A DNA stretch of 21,174 nucleotides from Candidatus Moranbacteria bacterium GW2011_GWE2_36_40 (GTDB lineage Bacteria > Patescibacteriota > Minisyncoccia > Moranbacterales > GWC2-37-73), in the NCBI GenBank assembly GCA_000991645.1, contig LBRX01000009.1, positions 1 through 21,174 of the forward strand, given 5' to 3'. Shown piece after piece: positions 7,138-14,234 of the stretch. Below the pieces are notes generated by a model. It did not search any database. It was not told the origin of the DNA and saw only the letters and a program-made list of their open reading frames with translations. The first letter of the stretch is position 1; each line of letters starts with the position of its first letter. A program made the position numbers and the translations under genes.

Positions 7138-7170
7138 CCAGCCACTCCATGCATCGTGTTATATAATAAA

Positions 7171-7199
7171 AAGGGGTATTGATTTCTCAATAACCCCTT
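7171..7199 (-). terminator. Terminator of the sigma factor/PHP operon
   Basis: AAGGGGTATTGA and TCAATAACCCCTT pair with a single bulged base and a short loop. Read on the minus strand the stem ends in CCCCTTTTTATT, a typical T tract. It lies about 30 bp after the PHP gene stop. Confidence 0.75.
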
Positions 7200-7230
7200 A
7201 TCAATTTCAGTTCTTTCTTGGATGTTTCAA

Positions 7231-8121
7231 CTATTTTATCATATCCAGGAAGTCAATCATATCCATTCCTGGCATCCCAAGTGTTTTGTTTTTTTTAAAC
7301 TTGCCATGAAAATCAGAACCTGCAGTGCTTACGAGTCCCATCTTCTTGGCAAATCCCACTAGCGCACTCTGCTGTTGGATGTTTTGACTTGAATGAAATG
7401 ATTCTATTCCACCAAGACCATCCTTTTCCAAGTCAGAAAGCAATACGTGAAGAAAGTGCCAGGCATTCTGATGAAACTGCTCGCCATTATACGATGCAGC
7501 CTTGAGAATCTTACCTGGATGAGCCAACACTGCTACCCCTCCCAATTCTTTTTTTATGATTCTAACCGCATCACTAGCGGAAAGCATTTTAGAATGGTCA
7601 TATGGCGCCCAGGCGACGCCTCCACGTTTGAAATTTTTTTTGACTTCGAAAAAATCCTGTCCTGTTTTTTTCGTTATGAATTCAATAACATGAAGTATTG
7701 ACAACACTTCTCCTTTATATTCAAACCAATCAGACACCTCCTTTTCTGATGTTTTGAAGATTTTGGAAGTTTCAAGTTTTTCAAGCGTTGCATTTAGTCT
7801 TCTCTTGCGCTCTTCAATGTTTGGACGCAAAAAGTCCTCAACTCGAGAAAGCTTATGCCTAATGTTATAGCCAAGCACGTGGACACTGACCCCTCCATAA
7901 GTAGCTGTTATCTCGATTCCAGGAAATACCATGACGTTTGCCTTTGAAGCATAGCACATGAATTCGTCCGTACCGAGAGTTGTGTCGTGGTCCGTGAGAA
8001 CCGCCAACCTTATGCCAGCCTTTTTGAGCAACCCCACTATTTTTTTGGGACTCCTGCTTCCATCCGAATAATATGAATGGATATGTGCGTCAATGACGGT
8101 ACTATTACTTAACTTTTTCAT
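7231..8121 (-). CDS. PHP-domain phosphoesterase, TrpH/RNase AM type
   Basis: The 296-residue protein carries the full set of metal-binding motifs of the PHP family: DAHIHS (11-16), D20, TDHDT (43-47), the glutamate of GIEI (70), HVLGY (81-85), AHPG (200-203), SFHS (241-244) and GSDFHG (268-273). The arrangement and length match the family of E. coli RNase AM (YciV/TrpH), which acts on 3',5'-nucleoside bisphosphates and on 5' ends of RNA. Its substrate here is inferred. Translation is coupled to the sigma factor upstream: the stop of that gene and this ATG overlap by one base (TAATG), with AGGAGG 8 bp before the ATG. A terminator follows at 7171-7199. The pairing with a sigma factor is unexpected. 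Confidence 0.9.
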   Translation of the reverse strand: MKKLSNSTVIDAHIHSYYSDGSRSPKKIVGLLKKAGIRLAVLTDHDTTLGTDEFMCYASKANVMVFPGIEITATYGGVSVHVLGYNIRHKLSRVEDFLRPNIEERKRRLNATLEKLETSKIFKTSEKEVSDWFEYKGEVLSILHVIEFITKKTGQDFFEVKKNFKRGGVAWAPYDHSKMLSASDAVRIIKKELGGVAVLAHPGKILKAASYNGEQFHQNAWHFLHVLLSDLEKDGLGGIESFHSSQNIQQQSALVGFAKKMGLVSTAGSDFHGKFKKNKTLGMPGMDMIDFLDMIK

Positions 8122-9092
8122 TAATTACTCCTCCTTTGTTTTTCTTTGTATGGGCTAAGCTCCTTTGATGTTTTCAACTTTTCCCATGCGACCATATTTA
8201 TTTCATCAACCTTTCCTGGCCGTATGCCCAATTTCTCAGCAATGCTCTTCCGTGTCAAATGTTTTACATTCAGCATCAGAAAGACTTGCCTTTCTCTTTC
8301 AGACAAATTACCAAATGCTTGATTGAGCTTTTCAGCCATTTGTCCTTGCTCTGCCATTTTTTCCGGACAACAACTATTCCTGTCTTCCAGGATATCTACA
8401 AACTCATTCGTATCCTTATCGTCCGACAGTTTGTCTTGAAGCGATTTGGTATCTGACATCTTTCCAAGAAGCTCAACGACCAAATCCTCTGTCACATGCA
8501 TATGCCGTGCAATTTCAAGTGTCGACGGGACATATCCAAAAGAGATCGTAAGCTCTTTTCTTGTTCTTCGGAGCTTTGAAAGCATGTCACTGATATGCGC
8601 AGGCAAACGAATAGTCCTGTCACTATCCTTGATTGCCCTCTGAATCGCTTGCTTTATCCACCAGCTGCCGAAAGTTGAAAATTTGAAACCTCTTTGCCAA
8701 TCGAATTTTTTCACACCCTTCATCAAACCAATATTGCCTTCCTGAATGCAGTCCAGGAGTTTGAGATGATAGTTATCAGAATAGCGTTTTGCCCATCTGA
8801 CAACAAGACGCAGATTTGAATTTACAAATTTTTCAAATGACTCCCTGTCGCCTTTTTCAATTTTTTTGGCCAATTCAGTTTCTTCCTCTCTTGTGAGAAG
8901 ATGGATTTTTCCAATTTCATTCAGATATTTGCTGACAATATCATTGCCAGGCTCTGATGCAAGGATCACTTCCAGCGATATTTCTTCCTCGCTCTCGATT
9001 TCCAACAAACGAAGCTCTTCATCACTTGGCTCATTTTTTTCAGTATTATCGCAAATAAACTCTTCCTCCAAACTATCTGCTTGAAATTGCAT
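8121..9092 (-). CDS. RNA polymerase sigma-70-family factor with divergent region 4
   Basis: The 323-residue protein has an acidic N-terminus, region 1.2 (DIVSKYLNEIGKIHLLTREE, about 51-70), region 2 (about 86-165, including NLRLVVRWAKRY, CIQEGNIGLMKGVKKFD, FSTFGSWWIKQAIQRAI and RTIRLPAHI), region 3 (170-245) and region 4 (255-315). Region 2.4, which reads the -10 element, is close to housekeeping RpoD. In region 4.2, where RpoD has TRERIRQIE, this protein reads RPGKVDEIN. The turn before it is shortened, so -35 reading must differ or be lost. It is therefore more likely an alternative (group 2/3) factor than the main one. AGGAGG (9100-9105) precedes the ATG. The promoter at 9152-9179 is flanked by an inverted repeat. 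The gene is followed by a coupled PHP gene. Confidence 0.92.
   Translation of the reverse strand: MQFQADSLEEEFICDNTEKNEPSDEELRLLEIESEEEISLEVILASEPGNDIVSKYLNEIGKIHLLTREEETELAKKIEKGDRESFEKFVNSNLRLVVRWAKRYSDNYHLKLLDCIQEGNIGLMKGVKKFDWQRGFKFSTFGSWWIKQAIQRAIKDSDRTIRLPAHISDMLSKLRRTRKELTISFGYVPSTLEIARHMHVTEDLVVELLGKMSDTKSLQDKLSDDKDTNEFVDILEDRNSCCPEKMAEQGQMAEKLNQAFGNLSERERQVFLMLNVKHLTRKSIAEKLGIRPGKVDEINMVAWEKLKTSKELSPYKEKQRRSN
8130..8135 (-). promoter_or_regulatory. Internal ribosome binding site for the PHP gene
   Basis: A perfect AGGAGG on the minus strand lies within the last codons of the sigma gene, 8 bp before the PHP start codon. It supports the start at 8121 and translational coupling. Confidence 0.8.
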
Positions 9093-9140
9093 TTTGTTGC
9101 CTCCTTTTTATATGAAAATTGTTAACGTACGGTTATTTTT

Positions 9141-9193
9141 ATGTTCAAGAAATAATAACAGAAATCAGCAAGAAGTCAAACAAACTTGAACAT
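9141..9193. promoter_or_regulatory. Inverted repeat bracketing the sigma-factor promoter
   Basis: ATGTTCAAG (9141-9149) and its exact complement CTTGAACAT (9185-9193) lie 35 bp apart. Allowing one mismatch, the match extends outward to 13 of 14 bp. One arm covers the predicted transcription start, the other lies just upstream of the -35. The centres are 44 bp apart, about four helical turns, which would suit a bound regulator acting on both sites. Confidence 0.55.
9152..9179 (-). promoter_or_regulatory. Sigma-70 promoter of the sigma/PHP operon
   Basis: On the minus strand TTGACT (9179-9174) is followed after 16 bp by TATTAT (9157-9152). Transcription would start near 9145, about 53 bp before the sigma start codon. 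Confidence 0.65.
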
Positions 9194-9199
9194 GAAAAA

Positions 9200-9640
9200 T
9201 TAAAAGCTGATCGTGTCCCCCGTTTTTATCTCCAAACTGTCTATACTTCCAGCATTGACTTCCAAAACCTTATCCGCATCTTCCGATGGAAACAGCGTGC
9301 CTTGAAAATCGGGTTGAATATTTTTTTCAATATGCACGACCCTTCCTTGAGAAATCCAGATCAAATCAAGGGGAAATTTCATATCCTTCATCCAAAAAGC
9401 ATACTTTCCTGATCTAGGAAACACAAAAAGCATCCCGCATCTTTCACAAATCCCATTCTTGCCCCCCAATCCTTTTTGCATTTTTTGACTATTATCGACA
9501 ACCTCCACATGAAAAATATTGCTATTTATTTCTAGTGGAATTATCTTATTTCCAGCCAAAGAATAAAATCGTGTGGTAACAATTTGAAACCCAGCCACAA
9601 ATAAAACAACTGCTAATATTATTACTGAATTTTTTTTCAT
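9200..9640 (-). CDS. DUF192 family exported protein
   Basis: The protein of 146 residues has an N-terminal membrane or signal segment (ILAVVLFVAGFQIVTT). The DUF192 signature follows: KGLGGKNGI, GMLFVFPRSG, FWMKDMKFPLDLIWI, VLEVNAGSID and a closing GDTISF. DUF192 proteins are small beta-rich extracytoplasmic proteins of unknown function. Two cysteines (CERC) just before GMLFVF are of interest, since they could bind metal or form a disulfide. The start is placed at ATG 9640; GTG at 9649 would add three residues. Neither has a clear SD. The gene lies 10 bp after the WecA-like gene and is probably the last of that operon. Its tie to glycan synthesis rests on position only. Confidence 0.85.
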   Translation of the reverse strand: MKKNSVIILAVVLFVAGFQIVTTRFYSLAGNKIIPLEINSNIFHVEVVDNSQKMQKGLGGKNGICERCGMLFVFPRSGKYAFWMKDMKFPLDLIWISQGRVVHIEKNIQPDFQGTLFPSEDADKVLEVNAGSIDSLEIKTGDTISF

Positions 9641-9650
9641 TGTAAGCACA

Positions 9651-10676
9651 TTATTTTAACGCACTAATTTTTTTATTAATCCCAAGCAAAATACCCACAG
9701 TAAAAACTCCCAAGCAAACAAATGCAATTATTTTCCCCAGTGCATTAGTGTTCAATGCAACAAAAGAAACAATTGCGGTCACGGCATAATAAAAAAAACA
9801 TATTTGCTTTTGCGACCACCCAATTTCCAATAATCGAAAATGCAGATGTCGCTTATCTGGAGAAAAAATTGAAACACCCGCACGAAAACGCTGACCAATG
9901 ACCCAAAGTGCATCAATAATTGGAATGGTCAACACAAGAAATGTTGTGGCAATCTTAGCTCCAGCAAAAATTGCCAAAATTGCCAAAATAAAACCCATGA
10001 ACATGGAACCACTGGTTCCAGCCATAATTTTGGCAGAATGAAAATTAAAAATCAAAAAAGCTGCAAGTGATCCAAGCAAAATAGCTGAAATTATTGTAAT
10101 CGGAGGTTGATTAACATTTTCCCTCTGACTTAAGAAAAAGACAGACAAGACCCCAATAAAAGTAATGCCACCAGCAACACCATCTAGACCATCAACCCAA
10201 TTTATCGCATTCATAATAAAAACAATCCAAACAATAGAAATAACGAGACTCAAAAATATTCCCACACTTCCGGTAAACAAAAAAATCCCACCAAAAGGAT
10301 TACTAACAAATTCAAGTCTTATTCCAATAAAATACACAAAAAGCACCAGGGCAATTTGAAAAAAAAATTGAGTCCTCCAGGACAGTTGTCGTAGGTCATC
10401 AATAACACCAAAAAATAAAATTAATACCAAAGCAAGTATCAAACCAACCAAGGGAGCATCAATTACCAAATTTCTATCAATCAAAACTGCAATAATAAAA
10501 GAGATGATTAGAGCCACGCCACCAAAACGTGAAATTCCTGAGCGATGAACATGTCTCGATTCAATGCGAAGATCAGCCTCACCATTTTTTCTACCAAATA
10601 AAATTATTGCAATCAAAATAAAAACTGCAACAATAAAAGACACGGCCAGTGGCATCAGAAAAAGAGAATAGTTCAT
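9651..10676 (-). CDS. WecA/TagO-like polyprenyl-phosphate sugar-1-phosphate transferase
   Basis: This 341-residue, multi-spanning protein belongs to the MraY/WecA family. These enzymes move a sugar-1-phosphate from a UDP-sugar onto undecaprenyl phosphate, the first step of surface glycan synthesis. Visible motifs: the cytoplasmic loop with FGG (51-53), VIDDLRQLSW with the catalytic pair D93-D94, NWVDGLDG (159-166), a GTSGS (220-224) loop and KRHLHF (275-280). About ten hydrophobic helices are present. The His motif and absence of MraY-specific features favour WecA/TagO over MraY. Unusually, the normally invariant aspartate of G-D-x-G-S is threonine (T221), and the last His motif is HLHF rather than HIHH. 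The gene lies 9 bp after the GT2 gene, in the same operon. No clear SD is seen. Confidence 0.88.
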   Translation of the reverse strand: MNYSLFLMPLAVSFIVAVFILIAIILFGRKNGEADLRIESRHVHRSGISRFGGVALIISFIIAVLIDRNLVIDAPLVGLILALVLILFFGVIDDLRQLSWRTQFFFQIALVLFVYFIGIRLEFVSNPFGGIFLFTGSVGIFLSLVISIVWIVFIMNAINWVDGLDGVAGGITFIGVLSVFFLSQRENVNQPPITIISAILLGSLAAFLIFNFHSAKIMAGTSGSMFMGFILAILAIFAGAKIATTFLVLTIPIIDALWVIGQRFRAGVSIFSPDKRHLHFRLLEIGWSQKQICFFYYAVTAIVSFVALNTNALGKIIAFVCLGVFTVGILLGINKKISALK

Positions 10677-10685
10677 ATTTTACAA

Positions 10686-12371
10686 CTATTTTTTTCGAAT
10701 TTTTTCAGTAACCCAAAATTCACCAAAATATTTTTTTAATAATATTCTTGTTTGTGAATCTATGGCAGGAATTGCCCCCAGAGTTGGTGCAATTATTGGT
10801 GCCAAAAACCATTGCAAGAACATATAAATATATCGTTTTTTCCCATATTTTGCTGGTCGCGGAGGAAGCAAGACGAAACTAAGAAACATCGAGATAACCA
10901 ACCCACTCATAGCCAACATCATAAGATACCTGGTAACAAATGGAAGATTATGCGCCAACACACTTTGATTAAATTCTGGTCCACCAAAAATTAAAGGTAA
11001 CCAACCAAGTAATGCTAAAATAAAGGCAGATGTTGCCCAAGAATGATGCCCTTCAATCATTTCAAATCCTATCTTGAATTTCTTCAGAAAAGAAATTGTT
11101 TTATCTGGCCAAAGAGCTCGCATAATTACTGGAAAATTTTCAATACCATATGCCCAACGACGCTTCTGTTTATATTGATTTTTAATAGTTTTCCAATATG
11201 TCTCAGCTAGCACTGCATCAAGTGATATTGGCAAATAAATAGGTCTAACCTTGTAATCTCCATGATAATAAGCATAGCATTTCCAATAAATGATTGAGTC
11301 CTCACTAATCATATCCAATGGCCAAAAATTAACCTTTACCAAGGTATCAAAAGGCTCACTATGAGAAGAAAAAGTCACCATTTGCACTCTTGTGCTTTGA
11401 AACATGTGCCAGAAAGAAGATCCTGTCACAATCACGCGCACAAACGCATTAGTATCCCAAATATTATTGTGATACATCGGAAGTGGCTGATATGACCTTT
11501 GTAGGCGTTTTGGGTCAGTGATATAGGCATGTGTCAAAGCAGCAAAATATTCGCCATGGCAAACACTGTCACAATCAAAATTTGAAAAAATAACTCTTTT
11601 ATAATCAATTTCTCTTTCATCCAAATATGTCATCAATTTCTTGGCAGCATAAGTGGCATTTGAAGCTTTACATTTCATTTCATGAGATTGAACTTCATGA
11701 GTTGTAACTAAAAAGTCCTTGAAAACACCCTTGAATTTTTCCTGCAAATATTCAACTTTTTCCAATCGTTGCTTCTCATCCTCTCTCTCCTCTGTTGCCA
11801 ACAAAATAACAATCTGCTGATTTGGAAAATTACTATCCTTCACCGCTTGTATTGCTGGCTCAATAATTTCAGCTGGCTCATTTGCTGTTGGCAAAAGAAC
11901 AACATGCACAATTTTTCTCCAATCCAAAATTTCATGTCCAGAATCAGCAATGGATTGTACCTCTCTTTGATATTCCACAAGTCTCTTTATTTCACCTTTG
12001 ATTTTTTTTCTTTCAGCCCTAACCCTAACCTCATTCAGTCCATCTTGAAAGTTTTTTATTTTCTCAGAAATAGCCAAAGCATATTCTTTTGGGTGAATAA
12101 TATTTTGGCAACGCTCCCACCAATCTATTTTTTTGCCATTTTGCAATCTGTTATATGCCACAACAGAATAATATGTAATGAAAATTGTTCTATAGATCCA
12201 ATAGATATCAAACATAATAATAAATACTGCAATCCAAATAGGAATAACAAAAGAAGCTACCAACATGCCAATCAAAGTAAGCCAAGTCAAAATACCCGGA
12301 ATAACTTCCAAGGTTCTTTGAATTCTCCATTGTTTTGGGTCTGTTGTCTTTGGACTAGGAAAATAAAACAT
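10686..12371 (-). CDS. Membrane glycosyltransferase family 2, cellulose-synthase-like layout
   Basis: A 561-residue integral membrane protein with two N-terminal helices (about 22-60) and a charged, coiled segment (95-145). A GT-A catalytic domain follows (about 155-410), then three or more C-terminal helices (445-462, 480-502, 515-535). The catalytic pattern is visible: VLLPTANEP at the nucleotide-binding start, DCD (266-268) as the metal-binding DxD, SED (356-358) as the general-base motif and QKRRW (402-406) as the acceptor/processivity motif. This suggests polymerisation or transfer of sugars coupled to the membrane. The substrate cannot be told. It is the first gene of a three-gene unit with the WecA-like and DUF192 genes, pointing to surface polysaccharide. 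It starts directly after a repeat-filled spacer; no SD or clear promoter is visible. Confidence 0.88.
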   Translation of the reverse strand: MFYFPSPKTTDPKQWRIQRTLEVIPGILTWLTLIGMLVASFVIPIWIAVFIIMFDIYWIYRTIFITYYSVVAYNRLQNGKKIDWWERCQNIIHPKEYALAISEKIKNFQDGLNEVRVRAERKKIKGEIKRLVEYQREVQSIADSGHEILDWRKIVHVVLLPTANEPAEIIEPAIQAVKDSNFPNQQIVILLATEEREDEKQRLEKVEYLQEKFKGVFKDFLVTTHEVQSHEMKCKASNATYAAKKLMTYLDEREIDYKRVIFSNFDCDSVCHGEYFAALTHAYITDPKRLQRSYQPLPMYHNNIWDTNAFVRVIVTGSSFWHMFQSTRVQMVTFSSHSEPFDTLVKVNFWPLDMISEDSIIYWKCYAYYHGDYKVRPIYLPISLDAVLAETYWKTIKNQYKQKRRWAYGIENFPVIMRALWPDKTISFLKKFKIGFEMIEGHHSWATSAFILALLGWLPLIFGGPEFNQSVLAHNLPFVTRYLMMLAMSGLVISMFLSFVLLPPRPAKYGKKRYIYMFLQWFLAPIIAPTLGAIPAIDSQTRILLKKYFGEFWVTEKIRKK

Positions 12372-12380
12372 TGAATTAAC

Positions 12381-12520
12381 TTACAACTTATAACTCACAA
12401 CTCACAACATGGGATTAACTTACAAATCACGACTTACAACCTACAACAGAAATGCATTCAAGATGTTGTTAGTTGTTAGTTGTTAGTTGTCGGTTGTTAG
12501 TTGTCAGTTGTTAGTTATGG
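12381..12520. repeat. Two opposed arrays of 7-bp repeats forming an imperfect inverted repeat
   Basis: The left arm (12381-12447) contains heptamers of the type TTACAAC/TCACAAC in two groups of four. The right arm (12465-12520) contains eight in-phase heptamers of the opposite sense, mostly GTTGTTA. The centre holds the small palindrome AATGCATT (12451-12458). The arms could pair into a long hairpin. The element fills the whole spacer between the small membrane protein gene and the GT2 gene. Confidence 0.8.
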
Positions 12521-12527
12521 GTTAGTT

Positions 12528-12917
12528 TTAGTAATTTATAAGCAACAAGCTTGCCACGGCAATAGAAATACCTATTTGGACAATAAAAGTGGCTAAAAGC
12601 AGCAAATGAGCAACTATTCGCTCTTTTTGCTGATAAAAAAGATAGCCAAGCACCGTATTAACGCTCAAAATAGCCAAACCAATCAAGGGAAGAAAGTACA
12701 TTTGCCACCAAGCACCTATAACATCAACCCCGAAGTAAACATTATAATGGAGAATTATAGGAAAATCAACTGGTCTAATAAAGTATGCAATCGCACCCCA
12801 GTTGGCAGCATTTACAAGCAGTGCAGCAATCAAAACCCAATGAACAAGAGAACTACGAAAGAAATCTCGTGCAAAAAAATAATTTATCACTACTTTTGTT
12901 TTTTCAATTACAAACAT
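12528..12917 (-). CDS. Small multi-spanning membrane protein
   Basis: A 129-residue hydrophobic protein with about four membrane helices (roughly 25-47, 67-90, 92-104, 105-127). A central motif, DFPIILHYNVYFGVD, resembles the P-x-x-x-H-F-N segment followed by G-x-D of DUF1648 membrane proteins; this is inference and not a firm match. A weak SD (AGGA) precedes the start. It lies 35 bp after rmuC in the same direction and may be co-transcribed with it. It is followed by the heptamer array. Function is unknown. Confidence 0.75.
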   Translation of the reverse strand: MFVIEKTKVVINYFFARDFFRSSLVHWVLIAALLVNAANWGAIAYFIRPVDFPIILHYNVYFGVDVIGAWWQMYFLPLIGLAILSVNTVLGYLFYQQKERIVAHLLLLATFIVQIGISIAVASLLLINY

Positions 12918-12952
12918 TTACTATTTTCCTATTTTAAATTATATTACTTTTT

Positions 12953-14074
12953 CTAAAAAAGTTCTTGAGGCTTTTCCAATGCTAAAGGTTCAATGGATTT
13001 TTCTTTTTCTGTTATTTTAGCGACATCCTTATCTATTTTCCCAAGTTCCTTATATGCAGTGTTGAAATGATTAACAGTTGTACCAAGAGATCCTCCCAAT
13101 TTTTTCAAGTATTCCTCATACATAAGAATATGCTTGCCAAGCTTTTCAACATTAACTCTAATTTCTTTGGCACTTTCTTCTATTTTAAAAGCTCTTAATC
13201 CTTGCAAAACTGTTTGCAAATATGCCAAAAATGATGTCGGTGAAACTATGATAACTTTTTTTTCTTGAAAAGCATATTCAATCAAATCTCTCGTATTAAC
13301 AGCGCCTGTTCCGACTTTATTTACCAAAAGATCATAATATATAGCTTCAGATGGAATAAACATAAAAGCAAATTCCATTGTTCCCATTTCCGGACGAATA
13401 TATTTCGATGTTTCATCAATACGATTTTTCAAATCCTGCTTGAAAACTTTTTCCAATTTTTCTCTCTCCACGGCATCAGTTGCACTCAAAATACGTTCAT
13501 AATTCTCTAGTGAAAACTTGGAATCAACGGGAATTATCTTATCCTTTACAAAAACAACAGCATCAACGATCAAGTCTTGATCAGTTTTTTCACTTCTTCC
13601 AAGTTTGTATTGCATTTGATACGAATTTGGAGGTAAAACATTTTTCAGTGTTTCTTCTAAAAAATATTCCCCCAACACTCCACGCTGTTTTGGATTTTTC
13701 AAAATATCCTGAAGGTTTTGAAGTTGTGCTGAAAAATTAACAACTTGCCTGTTTGTTTCATCAAGCTTGGTCAATTTTTCCGTCACATCGCCAATGAGCT
13801 TCGCAGATTGCCCGGTAATTCCCTTGACGGTCTCAATAGTATCACGCATATGCTCACTGGTTGAGCGTCTGGCTTCTGTTAGCTTGGTGTCTATTTCAGT
13901 TCGCATTTGATGATTTTGCTCACTGAGATTTCTCAATCTTTCCAAAATAGCAGTCATCTTTTCCCTTTCTTCCTTGTTGTCATTGCCAGCAATTACTTTC
14001 GTTTTCAAATCAAAAACAAGCCACAGGATAGCAGCAAGAAATACGGCCAATATAAAAAAAGTAAGAAGAGTCAT
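12953..14074 (-). CDS. rmuC: RmuC family DNA recombination protein
   Basis: The 373-residue protein has an N-terminal membrane helix (3-22), a long coiled coil (about 35-125) and the RmuC domain (about 130-345). Visible family motifs: GVLGEYFLEETL (132-143), PVDSKFSLENYERI (182-195), FAFMFIPSEAIYYDLL (235-250) and VIIVSPTSFLAYL (274-286). RmuC proteins limit DNA inversion at short inverted repeats in E. coli. The domain is related to restriction-enzyme-like nuclease folds, and activity is not proven. In this repeat-rich genome that role is worth noting. No SD is seen before the ATG. The upstream spacer is repeat-rich and holds no obvious promoter. Confidence 0.9.
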   Translation of the reverse strand: MTLLTFFILAVFLAAILWLVFDLKTKVIAGNDNKEEREKMTAILERLRNLSEQNHQMRTEIDTKLTEARRSTSEHMRDTIETVKGITGQSAKLIGDVTEKLTKLDETNRQVVNFSAQLQNLQDILKNPKQRGVLGEYFLEETLKNVLPPNSYQMQYKLGRSEKTDQDLIVDAVVFVKDKIIPVDSKFSLENYERILSATDAVEREKLEKVFKQDLKNRIDETSKYIRPEMGTMEFAFMFIPSEAIYYDLLVNKVGTGAVNTRDLIEYAFQEKKVIIVSPTSFLAYLQTVLQGLRAFKIEESAKEIRVNVEKLGKHILMYEEYLKKLGGSLGTTVNHFNTAYKELGKIDKDVAKITEKEKSIEPLALEKPQELF

Positions 14075-14103
14075 AAAATTTTATTTTTGTAATTAATTTT
14101 CAT

Positions 14104-14226
14104 AATAACCAAATTACAAGAAACAAACATCAAACAAATCTCAAATTTCAATAATCAAACCGCTTTCCTTTTGGAATTTTGAATTTATTTGGTTATTGTT
14201 TCTTGTTTCTTTTTGCTTGTTTCTTG
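14104..14226. repeat. Imperfect inverted repeat filling the spacer upstream of rmuC
   Basis: AATAACCAAAT (14104-14114) is the exact complement of 14187-14197. CAAGAAACAA (14117-14126) is the complement of 14196-14205 and again of 14217-14226. The left half has almost no G and the right half almost no C, so the two could pair extensively. It lies between the winged-helix gene stop and rmuC. Confidence 0.7.
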
Positions 14227-14234
14227 CCTATTGG

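Larger units (their letters stand above)
6646..7230. other. 585-bp spacer: terminator, promoter and one doubtful frame
   Basis: This spacer separates two minus-strand genes. It holds the terminator of the sigma/PHP operon (7171-7199) and a near-consensus minus-strand promoter (7109-7137). A 130-codon open frame (7088-6696) begins with TTG and has no SD. It is unusually rich in Phe, Cys and Ser and matches no family I recognise. Either a poorly conserved gene or a leader of about 455 nt for the beta-helix gene would fit. Confidence 0.5.

Noticed and set aside
6646..7230. tRNA or other known RNA gene in the spacer
   Set aside because: No cloverleaf, CCA end or known conserved RNA core was found by eye on either strand.
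9651..10676. MraY (peptidoglycan lipid I synthase) instead of WecA-like
   Set aside because: The His motif region (KRHLHF), the length and the pairing with a GT2 enzyme fit WecA/TagO better, and no mur genes adjoin.
11769..12374. 201-codon plus-strand frame opposite the GT2 gene
   Set aside because: It lies entirely antisense to a gene with clear catalytic motifs and has low-complexity Ser/Asn/Ile composition, a typical shadow frame.
12381..12520. CRISPR-like array
   Set aside because: The repeats are 7 bp, contiguous and without spacers, and no cas gene is near.
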